From: an uncultured Gammaproteobacteria bacterium
GTDB lineage: Bacteria > Pseudomonadota > Gammaproteobacteria > UBA6429 > Thiohalophilaceae
NCBI GenBank assembly: GCA_937967995.1
Contig: CALBTB010000005.1
Span: 1-64,000, forward strand
Direction: 5' to 3'
DNA length: 64,000 bases
The notes under the pieces are model-generated. The model had not been told where the DNA came from, made no database searches, and worked only from the letters and a program-made list of their open reading frames with translations. This document shows positions 33,085 to 43,123 of this stretch, piece after piece. The position numbers and the translations under genes are program-made. The first letter of the stretch is position 1; each line of letters begins with the position of its first letter.

Positions 33085-36000
33085 TTAAGCGGCACGACGT
33101 TGCATATCTTCGATCAGTGACTCCAGTGATGCTGCCTTTGGCTTGACCAGCCAGAATTTGGCGATCGCATCAGTAAAGTGTTCGATGATATAACGGCCAC
33201 GCTCACTGCCTGTTTCATTTACAAATTCTTCGATAAGCTCACGCAAATACACGCGATGTGCTTCCATGTGTTCAGCAGCAATCCGCACGATCTCAACGTC
33301 GTGGTTGTAATTGTCGCCAAAGGTATTTTTCTCGTCATAGATGTAGGCAAATCCGCCTGTCATACCGGCACCGAAGTTGACACCGGTGCTACCCAGGACC
33401 GCGACCACACCACCGGTCATGTATTCACAACCGTGATCGCCGACACCTTCCACCACGGTCGTACAACCGGAGTTACGCACACCAAAACGTTCACCCGCCA
33501 TGCCGGACGCAAAAAGTTTGCCGCCGGTGGCACCATACAGACAGGTATTTCCGATAATGGCGGTTTCATGGGATTTGAACTGACTCTGTTTGGGCGGATA
33601 GATCACGAGTTTGCCACCGGTCATGCCCTTACCAACATAGTCGTTGGCATCGCCTTCCAGGTACATGTTAAGACCACCTGCATTCCAGACGCCAAAGCTT
33701 TGCCCCGCCGTACCGGTCAGGCGTAACTTAATCGGTGCGTCTTCCATGCCATGATCACCATGGCGAATGGCAATTTCGCCCGACACCCGTGCACCGATCG
33801 AGCGGTGGGTATTTTGTACCTGATAACTGAACTCGCCGCCTTTTTTCGCTTCGATTGCCGGTAAGGTATCTTTGACCATCTGTTCGGCCAGTTCGCCTTT
33901 ATCAAACGGTGCATTCTTCGGAACGATGCAATGACGCGGCTTGTCTTTCGCGACGCCACCGTCAGATAAAATCGGCGCCAGGTTAAGCTTGTTCTGTTTT
34001 GTGGTCGAGCCTTTGGTCACTTCAAACAGGTCCGTGCGACCAATGATATCAGTCAGTTTACGACAACCCAGTCGCGCCAGTAATTCACGCACTTCCTGCG
34101 CGATAAACTGGAAGTAATTCATCACCCACTGCACTTCGCCTTTGTAGTGCTGCATGCGCAGAATATTGTTCTGCGTGGCCACACCGGTCGCGCAATTGTT
34201 CAGGTGACAGATGCGCAGGTATTTACAGCCCATGGCGATCATCGGGCCGGTACCGAATCCGAAACTTTCCGCACCCAGTATCGCGGCCTTGATGACATCC
34301 AGGCCGGTCTTCAGGCCACCATCGGTTTGCAGTCGCACTTTATCGCGCAGGTCATTGGCGCGCAGAATCTGGTGCGTTTCCGTTAAGCCCAGTTCCCACG
34401 GGCTACCGGCATACTTAACCGATGTTAACGGTGACGCACCAGTACCGCCGTCATAACCGGAAATGGTAATGAGGTCCGCGTAGGCCTTGGCGACACCGGC
34501 CGCAATCGTACCGACACCGGCTTCAGCTACCAGCTTGACCGAGACCAGTCCGTCCGGGTTGACCTGTTTTAGATCATAAATAAGTTGCGCCAGATCCTCG
34601 ATGGAATAAATGTCGTGGTGCGGTGGCGGTGAAATCAATGACACGCCGGGCTTGCAGAAACGCAACTTGGCGATAAAGTCGTTGACCTTGTGACCGGGTA
34701 ATTGTCCGCCTTCGCCAGGCTTGGCACCCTGAGCAATTTTGATCTGCATGACTTCCGCACTACGCAGATAGGCCGGCGTAACACCAAAGCGGCCCGATGC
34801 GACCTGTTTGATCTTGGACTTGGATTTCGGGTTGTAACAACGTTCCGGTGCTTCACCACCTTCACCGGAATTGGAACGACCACCCAGCGCATTCATCGCC
34901 TCGGCCAGGTTTTCATGTGCTTCCGGAGACAGGGCACCGAGCGACATGGCAGCGGAGTCAAAACGTTTGACGATATCTTCGATGGGTTCGACTTCATCGA
35001 TCGGAACCGGTGTCACATCATCGCGAATTTTCAGCAGGTCACGTAACGTCAGGGCAGGGCGCGTGTTGACCAGGTCTGCATAGAGCTTGTACTTATTATA
35101 TTCACCGCTTTTCACCGCTTCCTGCAGGGCGCCGACCACATCCGGGTTATAGGCATGGTCTTCCCCGCCGTGAATAAATTTAAGCAGGCCACCCTGTTGA
35201 ATGGATTTACGCTTGTTCCAGGCCAGCTTCACCAGCTTGCGGGCGTCTTCTTCAAAGTCAGAGAAGTGAATACCCGAGACGCGGTTGGTCGTGTTGGTGA
35301 AACACAGCTCGACTACGTCTTCATGTAACCCGACCGACTCAAACAATTGCGCACCGCGGTAACTGGCGATGGTGGAGATACCCATTTTAGAGGTGATCTT
35401 GAACAGGCCCTTGTTTATTCCCTTGCGGTAATTCTGGAACAGGGCATTGGTATCCTTTTCCGTGATCTCACCGCTGCGTTGCATGTCCTGAATACATTCA
35501 TAGGCCAGGTACGGATAGATCGCCGTAGCGCCATAACCGAGCAACACCGCAAAGTGATGCGGATCACGTGCCGTGCCGGTTTCGATCACAATATTGGCAT
35601 CACAACGCAGGCCTTCGCGGGTCAGACGATGGTGTACCGCGCCGGTCGCAAACAACGCGTGCACCGAAATCCGATCCGGTTTGATGTCCCGATCACTGAG
35701 CACCAGTATTACTGCACCGTCTTTTACCGCCTGCATAGCATTGTCAGCGATATCACGAATGGCCTGTTCGAGATTTCCATTCGGTGCGTAGGACAGCTCA
35801 ATACGATGCGTACGATAATTCTTCTGATCCAGTTTCAACAACTGGTTGAATTTACTGTGCGACAGCACCGGTGACTTCACCAACACACGTTGGGCGTGTT
35901 CCGGTGTTTCGGTAAACATGTTGCGCTCACGACCAAAGCAGGTTTCCAGCGACATCACAATCTGTTCGCGAATCGGATCGATAGGCGGATTGGTCACCTG

Positions 36001-37554
36001 CGCAAACTGTTGACGGAAGTTATCGTATGGCGAACGCACCTGGCGCGACAGGACCGGGAACGGTGTGTCGTCACCCATGGAGCCAACCGCTTCCTGACCG
36101 CCTTCCGCGAGTGGGCGCAGTACCTGGTCACGCTCTTCAAACGTTACCTGGTAAAGTTTCTGATAGAAATTGAGCGTGTCTTCATCCATATGGACATCGC
36201 CACACTCTTCTTTTAAGCGTGATTCAAGCCGCGTGACATTGCCCTTCATCCATTCCTTGTAGGGCTGTGCCGACTTGAGCATCTTGTCTATGTCTGCCGG
36301 CATCAGCAATTCGCCGGTTTCCGTATTGGCGGCAATCATCTGTCCCGGTTTTAAGCGGCCTTTCATGACCACGTCTTCTGGGCTGTAATCGTACACACCA
36401 ATTTCCGAGGCGAGTGTAATGTGGCGATCTTTGGTGATGACCCAGCGCGCCGGACGTAAACCGTTGCGATCCATGGAACAGGCCGCATGGATACCATCGG
36501 TCATGACGATACCTGCCGGACCATCCCACGGTTCCATGTGCATGGAATTGAATTCATAAAAGGCGCGCAGGTCCGGGTCCATGGTATCGACGTTCTGCCA
36601 GGCTGGCGGAATCAACAGGCGCATGGCGCGAAAGATATTCATGCCACCGGCCAACAGGGCTTCCAGCATGTTATCCAGCGAATTGGAATCCGACCCGGTC
36701 ATGGACACCAGTGGGCGAACTTTTTCCATCGGCAGTTGTGGCGTTTCAAACTTGTGACCGCGCGCCACCGACCAGTTGCGATTGCCCTGAATGGTGTTGA
36801 TTTCCCCGTTATGTGCCAGGTAGCGGAACGGCTGGGCCAGTCGCCATTGCGGCCAGGTGTTGGTGGAAAAGCGTTGATGGAAGACGCACAGGGCGGATTC
36901 CAGGCCGCCTTCACTCAGATCCTTGTAGAACACCGGCAGATTGGCCGGCATCACCAGGCCCTTGTACGAGATCACGCGGCTCGACAGGCTGGGAATGTAG
37001 AACATGTCATCGTCGGCCAGCTGCTTTTCGCATACCCGCCGCGCTATATATAAGTGGCGCTCAAAATCGGTCTCGGTCAGGCCCGGGGCAGCATTCACGA
37101 ATACCTGCTCGATATGCGGCAGGGTTCTGAGGGCTTCTTCGCCACAGGCGGAGGGATCGGTGGGCACTTCGCGCCATCCGGCCACGGACAGGCCCTCTTC
37201 CTGCAGTGCACTCTCCAGTCTGGCTTTGGCTGCTGCCGCCCGCTGTGCATCCTGGTTCAGGAATACCATACCGACCGCATAGATTTCGGTCAGCTCAAAA
37301 CCCGCGCCACTGGCGATCTGAAGCATGAATCGGTCGGGTTTTTTCAATAACAGTCCACAACCATCACCGGTCTTGCCGTCGGCTGCAATCGCACCACGGT
37401 GGGTCAGGCGCTCTAGCGCCTTGATGGCCGTCATCACCAGCCAGTGGCTGGGTTTACCGTCCATATGGGCAATCAGCCCGAAACCGCAGTTATCCCGTTC
37501 GAATTCCGGGCGATATAAGCCGTGCTCTTCTAATAATGTCGTTTTATCAGTCAT
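33085..37554 (-). CDS. gltB: Glutamate synthase large subunit
   Basis: GltB makes two glutamates from glutamine and 2-oxoglutarate. The 1489-residue protein has an N-terminal class II amidotransferase domain whose nucleophile is Cys23 (DNCGFGLIAH), exposed after removal of a short propeptide. A central domain follows, then the FMN-binding domain with PPPHHDIYSIEDLAQLI and SGYDGGTGASP. The 3Fe-4S ligands are in KYLRICHLNNCATGVATQ, and a glycine-rich C-terminal beta-helix ends the chain. I start at ATG 37554; a GTG four codons earlier gives a longer frame. Confidence 0.95.
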   Translation of the reverse strand: MTDKTTLLEEHGLYRPEFERDNCGFGLIAHMDGKPSHWLVMTAIKALERLTHRGAIAADGKTGDGCGLLLKKPDRFMLQIASGAGFELTEIYAVGMVFLNQDAQRAAAAKARLESALQEEGLSVAGWREVPTDPSACGEEALRTLPHIEQVFVNAAPGLTETDFERHLYIARRVCEKQLADDDMFYIPSLSSRVISYKGLVMPANLPVFYKDLSEGGLESALCVFHQRFSTNTWPQWRLAQPFRYLAHNGEINTIQGNRNWSVARGHKFETPQLPMEKVRPLVSMTGSDSNSLDNMLEALLAGGMNIFRAMRLLIPPAWQNVDTMDPDLRAFYEFNSMHMEPWDGPAGIVMTDGIHAACSMDRNGLRPARWVITKDRHITLASEIGVYDYSPEDVVMKGRLKPGQMIAANTETGELLMPADIDKMLKSAQPYKEWMKGNVTRLESRLKEECGDVHMDEDTLNFYQKLYQVTFEERDQVLRPLAEGGQEAVGSMGDDTPFPVLSRQVRSPYDNFRQQFAQVTNPPIDPIREQIVMSLETCFGRERNMFTETPEHAQRVLVKSPVLSHSKFNQLLKLDQKNYRTHRIELSYAPNGNLEQAIRDIADNAMQAVKDGAVILVLSDRDIKPDRISVHALFATGAVHHRLTREGLRCDANIVIETGTARDPHHFAVLLGYGATAIYPYLAYECIQDMQRSGEITEKDTNALFQNYRKGINKGLFKITSKMGISTIASYRGAQLFESVGLHEDVVELCFTNTTNRVSGIHFSDFEEDARKLVKLAWNKRKSIQQGGLLKFIHGGEDHAYNPDVVGALQEAVKSGEYNKYKLYADLVNTRPALTLRDLLKIRDDVTPVPIDEVEPIEDIVKRFDSAAMSLGALSPEAHENLAEAMNALGGRSNSGEGGEAPERCYNPKSKSKIKQVASGRFGVTPAYLRSAEVMQIKIAQGAKPGEGGQLPGHKVNDFIAKLRFCKPGVSLISPPPHHDIYSIEDLAQLIYDLKQVNPDGLVSVKLVAEAGVGTIAAGVAKAYADLITISGYDGGTGASPLTSVKYAGSPWELGLTETHQILRANDLRDKVRLQTDGGLKTGLDVIKAAILGAESFGFGTGPMIAMGCKYLRICHLNNCATGVATQNNILRMQHYKGEVQWVMNYFQFIAQEVRELLARLGCRKLTDIIGRTDLFEVTKGSTTKQNKLNLAPILSDGGVAKDKPRHCIVPKNAPFDKGELAEQMVKDTLPAIEAKKGGEFSYQVQNTHRSIGARVSGEIAIRHGDHGMEDAPIKLRLTGTAGQSFGVWNAGGLNMYLEGDANDYVGKGMTGGKLVIYPPKQSQFKSHETAIIGNTCLYGATGGKLFASGMAGERFGVRNSGCTTVVEGVGDHGCEYMTGGVVAVLGSTGVNFGAGMTGGFAYIYDEKNTFGDNYNHDVEIVRIAAEHMEAHRVYLRELIEEFVNETGSERGRYIIEHFTDAIAKFWLVKPKAASLESLIEDMQRRAA

Positions 37555-37699
37555 GGAAATGTACACCCTCGGTGCCGGGACGCCCTGATGGTCCCAGGCA
37601 AAATGGCTCCGCAGTATACAGCCACCCGCCCCGCGGCTTCAATGTCTAGAACGGGAAGGGTTTAGGCGTAACTTGTTGATTTTCGATGGTAAATGGCGG

Positions 37700-39907
37700 T
37701 TAATTGCGCTCGGCCTGGTCAAGCTCGGCATGAATACTGCTAAAACTTCGAATCCAGGGTGAGGCCGACTGTAATTCCGCCGGCAGGCGGGCGATAGCCT
37801 GTTTGGCGCTCTCTCGCGTCGGGTAGACGCCGTACACCACGGTGTACCAGTCACGGGCATCATGCCGTGTGTGGAAATAGACGGCCCGACCATTGAGGTT
37901 TGTGTATTTGCGTAGAAACTTCTTCACACTGTCCGACTGGCGAGCACCGAGTAACTGTAACGTGTAATTGCTCGGATCCTGACTCCAGAGCCACGAGGCA
38001 TTCTTGTCCGGATCCAGGTTATCCACGCTGATCGGCACGACCGTCGTTTCAGGCGTAGCGGGACGCGGACGAGATGCCACGATCTGTTTTCGGCGGGTGT
38101 TAATACTGGCATGGATATCATCAAATCGTCGTATCCAGGGTTTCACCTTTTGCAGGCTGGCCGGTAGTGATTTTACGTTCGACTTCGCGGTGGTCTGATC
38201 GGGATACGCGCCATACACCACGCTGTACCACGGTTTGCCATCGCGCAACGATTCAAAGTAACCCACATTACCCTGCAGCTTGTGCTGTCGAATAAACGAC
38301 TCGGCACTTTGCCGGTTGTTCGTAGCAAACAGTTGTAATGTAAACGATTGCGGATCCTGTGCCAGAATCCAGCGTGCCTGTTGATCACCCTTATCCACGG
38401 CAGCCTGTACAATAAAGCCAACTGGCTCGGATTGCCCGCCCTGCGGATCCTGAACCCTTACTTGCCAGTCATCTGCATTGGTACCGACTGTAATGCTGAT
38501 TTCAATTTCCTTGTCGTTTTTAACTGTCACCTGCTGGCCTGATAAGGTTTTATTATTACCGGGCCAGCTGACAACAACATTGGTGTCCGGTGTAAAACCT
38601 TCTCCGGTTAATGTCAGGGTTTGAGGTTTACGACTACCGGGGACGGGATTCGGTTGCACAGAATGAAGCAGTGGTGCTGCTGTTATCTGCTTCTCAGGTT
38701 CGGCTTGACTATCTGGTGATACATCGGTCTCGGCGACTTCAGATGCAGGTTCGGGGAGTTCAGCTGTGACCGGTGCGACCGATTCATTCTGCTTCGGTGA
38801 CGTTACTTTGGCTGTTTCCTGTTCTGGTACTTGCTCGGGAATATCATCAGGTACCTGCTTGTTGGCGTCCGTTAACTGTGCATTACCGGTATCGTTTAGC
38901 GGAATAATTTTTTGCTGCATGGTGTCAGACTGTACGACGTCTACCTCAGTCTGTTCCTGATCCTGATTTTCTTCAAACAAGGCATTGATCTGATCCTGGA
39001 ATACCAGCGCCAGTGCCACCAGGAAAACAGCCAGGCTGGCAAAAATCATCGGCCGATTGTTACTGCGTTTACCGCTATCCAGCAGCAAGCGTTGTTCTTC
39101 CGGTTCTGTTTCTATTGTCGCGAAATCACCGGACTGTAATGTCTGATGCGCAAGTTCATTAATTTTTTCCGGTATACCCTGTGAGGCGCGATATATTTTC
39201 TTAACCATCTTCGGTGTAAACGGCGAACCACCGAGAAAGCCGGCCACCGCCAGGCGATGCTTGAGATATTCGGCCGTTGCCGCTTCGTCAAATGGTAATA
39301 ATTCCATCGTGTGTGTGACGCGCTCACGTAAGGGTTTAATTTCCTTTGTCTCGATGATGCGTTCAATAACAGGATCACTGAACAGGATCACACGTAATAA
39401 ATTCACATTGTTAACGTATGCATCCGCCAGGTTGAAGATAGCCAGCAGGGCATCCTTGGGAAGCTGGTGGGCATCATCAATCACGAGAATCGGTGTTTGT
39501 TCATTGTGATGCAGTGTCGCAACCCGTGCATAGAGCATTTCTTCCAGTTCAGTGGAATCTTCCGGCAATTGCTGCATGCCGAATCCCTGCGCCGCTTCAA
39601 ACAATAACTGTTCGGCGTCCATCATGGTGTTAGCGGTAATTCGGCAGATCTGCCAGTCGGGTTCTGTATGACGCATGAAACGTTCAAGCAGTGCCGTTTT
39701 ACCGACACCGGCTTCACCCTGCACGATCAGCAGTAAATTACTGTAATGGGTAAGATGTTGTAACAGGTTCAGGTTCTGGGCACGTTCCGCATCGACATAC
39801 AGGAAACGATCTTCATGACGGGGGGAAAAGGGAGCTTCTCGCAGTCCAAAGGCATCCAGGTAATCGGGCTCGATTCTGGAAAGATCTTCGGTGTTATACG
39901 AATTCAT
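37700..39907 (-). CDS. DamX-like ATPase with IPT-type domain and two SPOR domains
   Basis: The 735-residue protein has an ExeA-type AAA ATPase at about residues 1-265, with Walker A GEAGVGKTALL, Walker B ILVIDDAHQLP and a substrate-arm region. A membrane helix lies near 285-302, followed by an acidic, Pro/Gln/Val-rich linker. Next come an IPT/TIG-like beta domain near 415-500 and two SPOR domains near 505-595 and 640-728. SPOR domains bind denuded glycan at the septum. The gene has the position of DamX-type genes, beside aroB and dgt and upstream of gltB. A cell-division role is inferred; two SPOR units are uncommon. Confidence 0.88.
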   Translation of the reverse strand: MNSYNTEDLSRIEPDYLDAFGLREAPFSPRHEDRFLYVDAERAQNLNLLQHLTHYSNLLLIVQGEAGVGKTALLERFMRHTEPDWQICRITANTMMDAEQLLFEAAQGFGMQQLPEDSTELEEMLYARVATLHHNEQTPILVIDDAHQLPKDALLAIFNLADAYVNNVNLLRVILFSDPVIERIIETKEIKPLRERVTHTMELLPFDEAATAEYLKHRLAVAGFLGGSPFTPKMVKKIYRASQGIPEKINELAHQTLQSGDFATIETEPEEQRLLLDSGKRSNNRPMIFASLAVFLVALALVFQDQINALFEENQDQEQTEVDVVQSDTMQQKIIPLNDTGNAQLTDANKQVPDDIPEQVPEQETAKVTSPKQNESVAPVTAELPEPASEVAETDVSPDSQAEPEKQITAAPLLHSVQPNPVPGSRKPQTLTLTGEGFTPDTNVVVSWPGNNKTLSGQQVTVKNDKEIEISITVGTNADDWQVRVQDPQGGQSEPVGFIVQAAVDKGDQQARWILAQDPQSFTLQLFATNNRQSAESFIRQHKLQGNVGYFESLRDGKPWYSVVYGAYPDQTTAKSNVKSLPASLQKVKPWIRRFDDIHASINTRRKQIVASRPRPATPETTVVPISVDNLDPDKNASWLWSQDPSNYTLQLLGARQSDSVKKFLRKYTNLNGRAVYFHTRHDARDWYTVVYGVYPTRESAKQAIARLPAELQSASPWIRSFSSIHAELDQAERN

Positions 39908-40155
39908 CAGGTTTCTTCACCCTGCATATACACCACGCGGTAACCTCGCTGTAGTTGTGCATCACGTACCTTTAGTAAGGCTCGTTGTGCATCTTCACGT
40001 GACGCGAAATGGTCTTTCTTTACACGGCCCGGCGATCCCTGCTGACCCCATTCACGTACCAGCGTCCAGCCGTTGATCAGATCTTCCTGTAACATCAATT
40101 GATAAAAGCGAGGTGATTTATCCACCTCGGCCTGCGTTTGCATGTATACACGCAT
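39907..40155 (-). CDS. WGR-domain protein
   Basis: The 82-residue protein is essentially one WGR domain, with the core REWGQQGSPGRVKKDHF and the C-terminal helix ASREDAQRALLKVRDAQLQRGY. WGR domains occur in PARP-type polymerases and in bacterial proteins, and often bind nucleic acid or mediate protein contact. AGG upstream supports the start. The stop codon shares one base with the start of the SPOR ATPase gene, so they are translationally coupled. Its target is not known. Confidence 0.85.
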   Translation of the reverse strand: MRVYMQTQAEVDKSPRFYQLMLQEDLINGWTLVREWGQQGSPGRVKKDHFASREDAQRALLKVRDAQLQRGYRVVYMQGEET

Positions 40156-40172
40156 ATCTTAACCTAATAATT

Positions 40173-40192
40173 AATAGCATAAAAATGCTATT
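40173..40192 (-). terminator. Weak hairpin downstream of dgt
   Basis: The arms AATAGCAT (40173-40180) and ATGCTATT (40185-40192) form an 8-bp stem with a 4-base loop. It lies between dgt and the WGR gene, which are both on the minus strand. It has AT-rich flanks but no long U tract, so it may only attenuate. Confidence 0.4.
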
Positions 40193-40215
40193 TACGCTTT
40201 GGTGCGCGAACCTGT

Positions 40216-41367
40216 TCAGGTCAGCTCTGCCGGATCATAAATACGTTTGTGTTCACTGATCGCATAGCGATCTGTCATCCCGGCAATGTAATCGGCAACA
40301 ACTCTGGCCTTGCCTGCTTCGCCCTGCTCATCTTCGTAACGCCTGACAGTTAGCTGGTGTTCCGGCGGTAACAGGCGTATGTCGTGCATGAAGCCGCTAA
40401 ACAGGTCGCGAATGATGCGATCCGCCTTGCTGGTCATGCGATGCACGCGGTAATGACGATATAGATTAGTACGCAGAAAACGTTTCAGTTCGAGACTTTG
40501 TTCACGGACATCATCGCTGAAGCCGATCAGGGTGTCATGTTGTTGTCTGACATCATCAATATTTTTCGGCGCCGCCCGATCGATGCGTTGCTGACTGGTC
40601 TCCACCAGATCAACGACCAGCAGGTTGATCATTCTTCTGATGATTTCGTGAATCAGGCGTCGACCCTGCAAATCAGGATATCGCTTTATGACAGTCTGAT
40701 ACTGGTCACTAAAAAGTTTTACTTCGCAGAGCTGTTCTATACTGATCAGGCCTGCGCGCAGACCATCATCAACATCATGGTTGTTGTAGGCAATTTCGTC
40801 GGCGAGATTGACGGCCTGTGCTTCCAGGTTAGGTTGCTGCTTTTTTATAAAACGTTCACCCACATCGCCGAGTTCTTTGGCCTTGCTCAATGAACAATGT
40901 TTTAATATTCCTTCGCGTGACTCAAAGGTCAGATTAAGTCCGGGAAAATCCGCATAGCGCTCTTCGAGTTCATCTACCGTACGCAACGATTGCAGGTTAT
41001 GTTCGAAACCACCAAAGTCTTTCATACAATGATTAAGTGCATCCTGGCCGGCATGTCCGAATGGGGTATGCCCCAGATCATGCGCCAGCGAAATGGTCTC
41101 GCATAGATCTTCATTCAGGTGCAGAATGCGAGCGATGGAGCGGGCGATTTGTGCGACTTCGATGGAGTGAGTAAGGCGGGTTCTGAACATGTCGCCTTCA
41201 TGATTGACGAACACCTGGGTTTTATATTCGAGCCGCCGAAATGCCGCAGAGTGTACGATACGATCCCGGTCGCGCTGGTATTCATTTCGATAATTCGGGC
41301 CGGGTTCCTGGTAACGCCGTCCTCGTGATGTATCGTCCCTGGCAGCGTAAACGGCAAGTTCACTCAT
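40216..41367 (-). CDS. dgt: Deoxyguanosinetriphosphate triphosphohydrolase (HD family)
   Basis: Dgt-type enzymes cleave dNTPs to the nucleoside and triphosphate, controlling dNTP pools. The product has about 383 residues. It has the HD-domain motifs: TRLTHSIEVAQIARSIARIL and SLAHDLGHTPFGHAGQ near residues 65 and 110. A second part has NLADEIAYNNHDVDDGLRAG, with the final Asp ligand. The start at 41367 lies two bases after the aroB stop; a TTG start at 41373 is the alternative. It is in an aroB-dgt-WGR-SPOR gene order on the minus strand. Confidence 0.93.
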   Translation of the reverse strand: MSELAVYAARDDTSRGRRYQEPGPNYRNEYQRDRDRIVHSAAFRRLEYKTQVFVNHEGDMFRTRLTHSIEVAQIARSIARILHLNEDLCETISLAHDLGHTPFGHAGQDALNHCMKDFGGFEHNLQSLRTVDELEERYADFPGLNLTFESREGILKHCSLSKAKELGDVGERFIKKQQPNLEAQAVNLADEIAYNNHDVDDGLRAGLISIEQLCEVKLFSDQYQTVIKRYPDLQGRRLIHEIIRRMINLLVVDLVETSQQRIDRAAPKNIDDVRQQHDTLIGFSDDVREQSLELKRFLRTNLYRHYRVHRMTSKADRIIRDLFSGFMHDIRLLPPEHQLTVRRYEDEQGEAGKARVVADYIAGMTDRYAISEHKRIYDPAELT

Positions 41368-41369
41368 AA

Positions 41370-42452
41370 TCAAATCGCATGATGATCGTTAATGGTTTGC
41401 ACCAGTAAATCATGATCATAATCCGCTGTAATCAATGCTTCACCGATGGCCTTCAATAATACAAACCTGATTGCACCGGCTTCCACTTTCTTATCCACGG
41501 ACATGTATTTAAGGAAGGTATCGATATCCATATTGGACGGTGCACGTGTCGGCAGGCGTGCATGATCGATAATGTTATCGATGCGGTGCACGTCTTCGTT
41601 ACTCAGGTAACCCATTCGTCGCGACAAATCCGCTGCCAGCAACATACCTGTGCCAACAGCTTCACCGTGCAACCATTTTCCATAACCGGTACCGGCTTCA
41701 ATCGCATGACCAAACGTATGCCCCAGATTCAGCGTCGCACGAACGCCACCTTCTTTTTCATCAGCTGCGACGACTTCAGCTTTATTAATGCAGGATCGTT
41801 CTATGGCGTCAGCCATGGCCTGCGGGTCCCGCTCAAGCAGTTTCTGCATGTTCTGCTCCAGCCAGGTAAAAAATTCCGCATCGCGGATCAGGCCATATTT
41901 GATGACTTCAGCGATACCGGCACTCAGCTGCCTGTCATCAAGCGTATTCAGTGTATCCGTATCAGCGATGACACAACGCGGCTGATGAAAAGCACCAATC
42001 ATGTTTTTACCCAGCTCATGGTTGACACCTGTTTTGCCACCTACCGATGAATCCACCTGCGCCAGCAAGGTGGTGGGTATCTGTATAAATGGTATGCCAC
42101 GCTGGTAACAGGCAGCGGCAAACCCGGTCATGTCGCCAATCACACCGCCACCGAGGGCCACCAGTGTCGACTTTCGCTCAAAACGATTTTCCAGCAAAGC
42201 ATCAAAAATACGATTGAGAATCGTCAGGTTTTTGTATTCCTCGCCATCCGGCAAAACGACGTCTGACACCTGAAAATCCACGAATGCCTGCTTCACCTTG
42301 TCCAGGTAAAGTGGTGCCACCGTGTCGTTTGAAACGATCATGACCTGCTGCCCGACAACATGGCTTTTAACCAGTTCCGGGCGCCCAAGCAAACCCGACC
42401 CGATATATATCGGGTAACTGCGTTCGCCCAGATCGACATTCAGTGTTTTCAT
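41370..42452 (-). CDS. aroB: 3-dehydroquinate synthase
   Basis: AroB makes dehydroquinate from DAHP using NAD, the second step of the shikimate pathway. The 360-residue protein begins MKTLNVDLGERSYPIYIG. It has the NAD-binding GGGVIGDMTGFAA and the active-site region IPTTLLAQVDSSVGGKTGVN. The metal ligands lie in RATLNLGHTFGHAIE and LHGEAVGTG. The start at 42452 matches the family's usual start, with GGA upstream; a longer frame runs to 42482. It follows aroK on the same strand. Confidence 0.95.
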   Translation of the reverse strand: MKTLNVDLGERSYPIYIGSGLLGRPELVKSHVVGQQVMIVSNDTVAPLYLDKVKQAFVDFQVSDVVLPDGEEYKNLTILNRIFDALLENRFERKSTLVALGGGVIGDMTGFAAACYQRGIPFIQIPTTLLAQVDSSVGGKTGVNHELGKNMIGAFHQPRCVIADTDTLNTLDDRQLSAGIAEVIKYGLIRDAEFFTWLEQNMQKLLERDPQAMADAIERSCINKAEVVAADEKEGGVRATLNLGHTFGHAIEAGTGYGKWLHGEAVGTGMLLAADLSRRMGYLSNEDVHRIDNIIDHARLPTRAPSNMDIDTFLKYMSVDKKVEAGAIRFVLLKAIGEALITADYDHDLLVQTINDHHAI

Positions 42453-42516
42453 ATACATCGATTCCGAATAATTCGTCGCCAAGTATAAGCAATCGGTCCG
42501 GTGCTGTCTGCGCCTG

Positions 42517-43059
42517 TCACTGCGATGGAGACGCTGCCTTGTCTATCTTTTTCAGGAGCTTGTGCAGTGCGGTGGCCGAAGCTCGCGCATTTTTACGCTG
42601 CGTGTTGAACGTGACATCCGCGACCTCCCTGTACCACGGGTCGCGCTGCTCAATCAGCTCCTGCAATTTTCCTCTCGGGTCCTCGGTTTGCAACAAGGGG
42701 CGATTTTTATCAAAGGCAGTGCGCTTTAGCAGTTCCTCAATGTCCGCCTGCAGGTAGACCACCAGACCGCGGCCGCCCAGATGGCGACGGTTTTCGGGTG
42801 CAATGACGGCCCCACCTCCCGTTGCCAATACGATGGACGAACGCTGAGTCAGCTCATCAATCACCGCCGTCTCACGCTGACGAAATCCCGCTTCACCCTC
42901 AACGTCAAATATCCAGGGAATACTGGCACCCGTGCGGGATTCTATTTCCCTGTCGCTATCGATAAAGTCATAACCAAGGTATTCGGCCAGTTGGCGACCG
43001 ATTGTGGTTTTGCCTACCCCCATGGGGCCGACCAGAAAGATACTTTGCCCGGCAATCAT
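42517..43059 (-). CDS. aroK: Shikimate kinase
   Basis: AroK phosphorylates shikimate at its 3-hydroxyl. The 180-residue protein has the P-loop GPMGVGKTT at residues 11-19, and the shikimate-binding Asp/Arg set in DSDREIESRTG and FRQRETAV. The GGGAV motif follows and a lid region lies near RPLLQTEDPRG. It begins 64 bases after the pilQ stop, with a strong hairpin between them, and runs into aroB. The pilQ-aroK-aroB order is conserved in gammaproteobacteria. Confidence 0.95.
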   Translation of the reverse strand: MIAGQSIFLVGPMGVGKTTIGRQLAEYLGYDFIDSDREIESRTGASIPWIFDVEGEAGFRQRETAVIDELTQRSSIVLATGGGAVIAPENRRHLGGRGLVVYLQADIEELLKRTAFDKNRPLLQTEDPRGKLQELIEQRDPWYREVADVTFNTQRKNARASATALHKLLKKIDKAASPSQ

Positions 43060-43095
43060 CCTGCAATGGTAACAGCCGCGCGAAAGTGGTGGGAA

Positions 43096-43116
43096 GCCCC
43101 CTCATACTGAGGGGGC
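43096..43116. other. Strong stem-loop between pilQ and aroK
   Basis: The arms GCCCCCTCA (43096-43104) and TGAGGGGGC (43108-43116) form a perfect 9-bp GC-rich stem with a 3-base loop. There is no U tract, so it looks more like an mRNA processing or stability element between the pilus genes and the aro genes than a full terminator. Confidence 0.55.
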
Positions 43117-43123
43117 GAAATAC

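Noticed and set aside
33178..33726. Long open frame on the plus strand inside gltB
   Set aside because: It lies antisense to well-conserved gltB codons. The product has no recognisable domain or ribosome binding site, so it is a codon-bias shadow.
36487..37053. 188-codon plus-strand frame inside gltB
   Set aside because: It is antisense to the amidotransferase region and has no features of its own.
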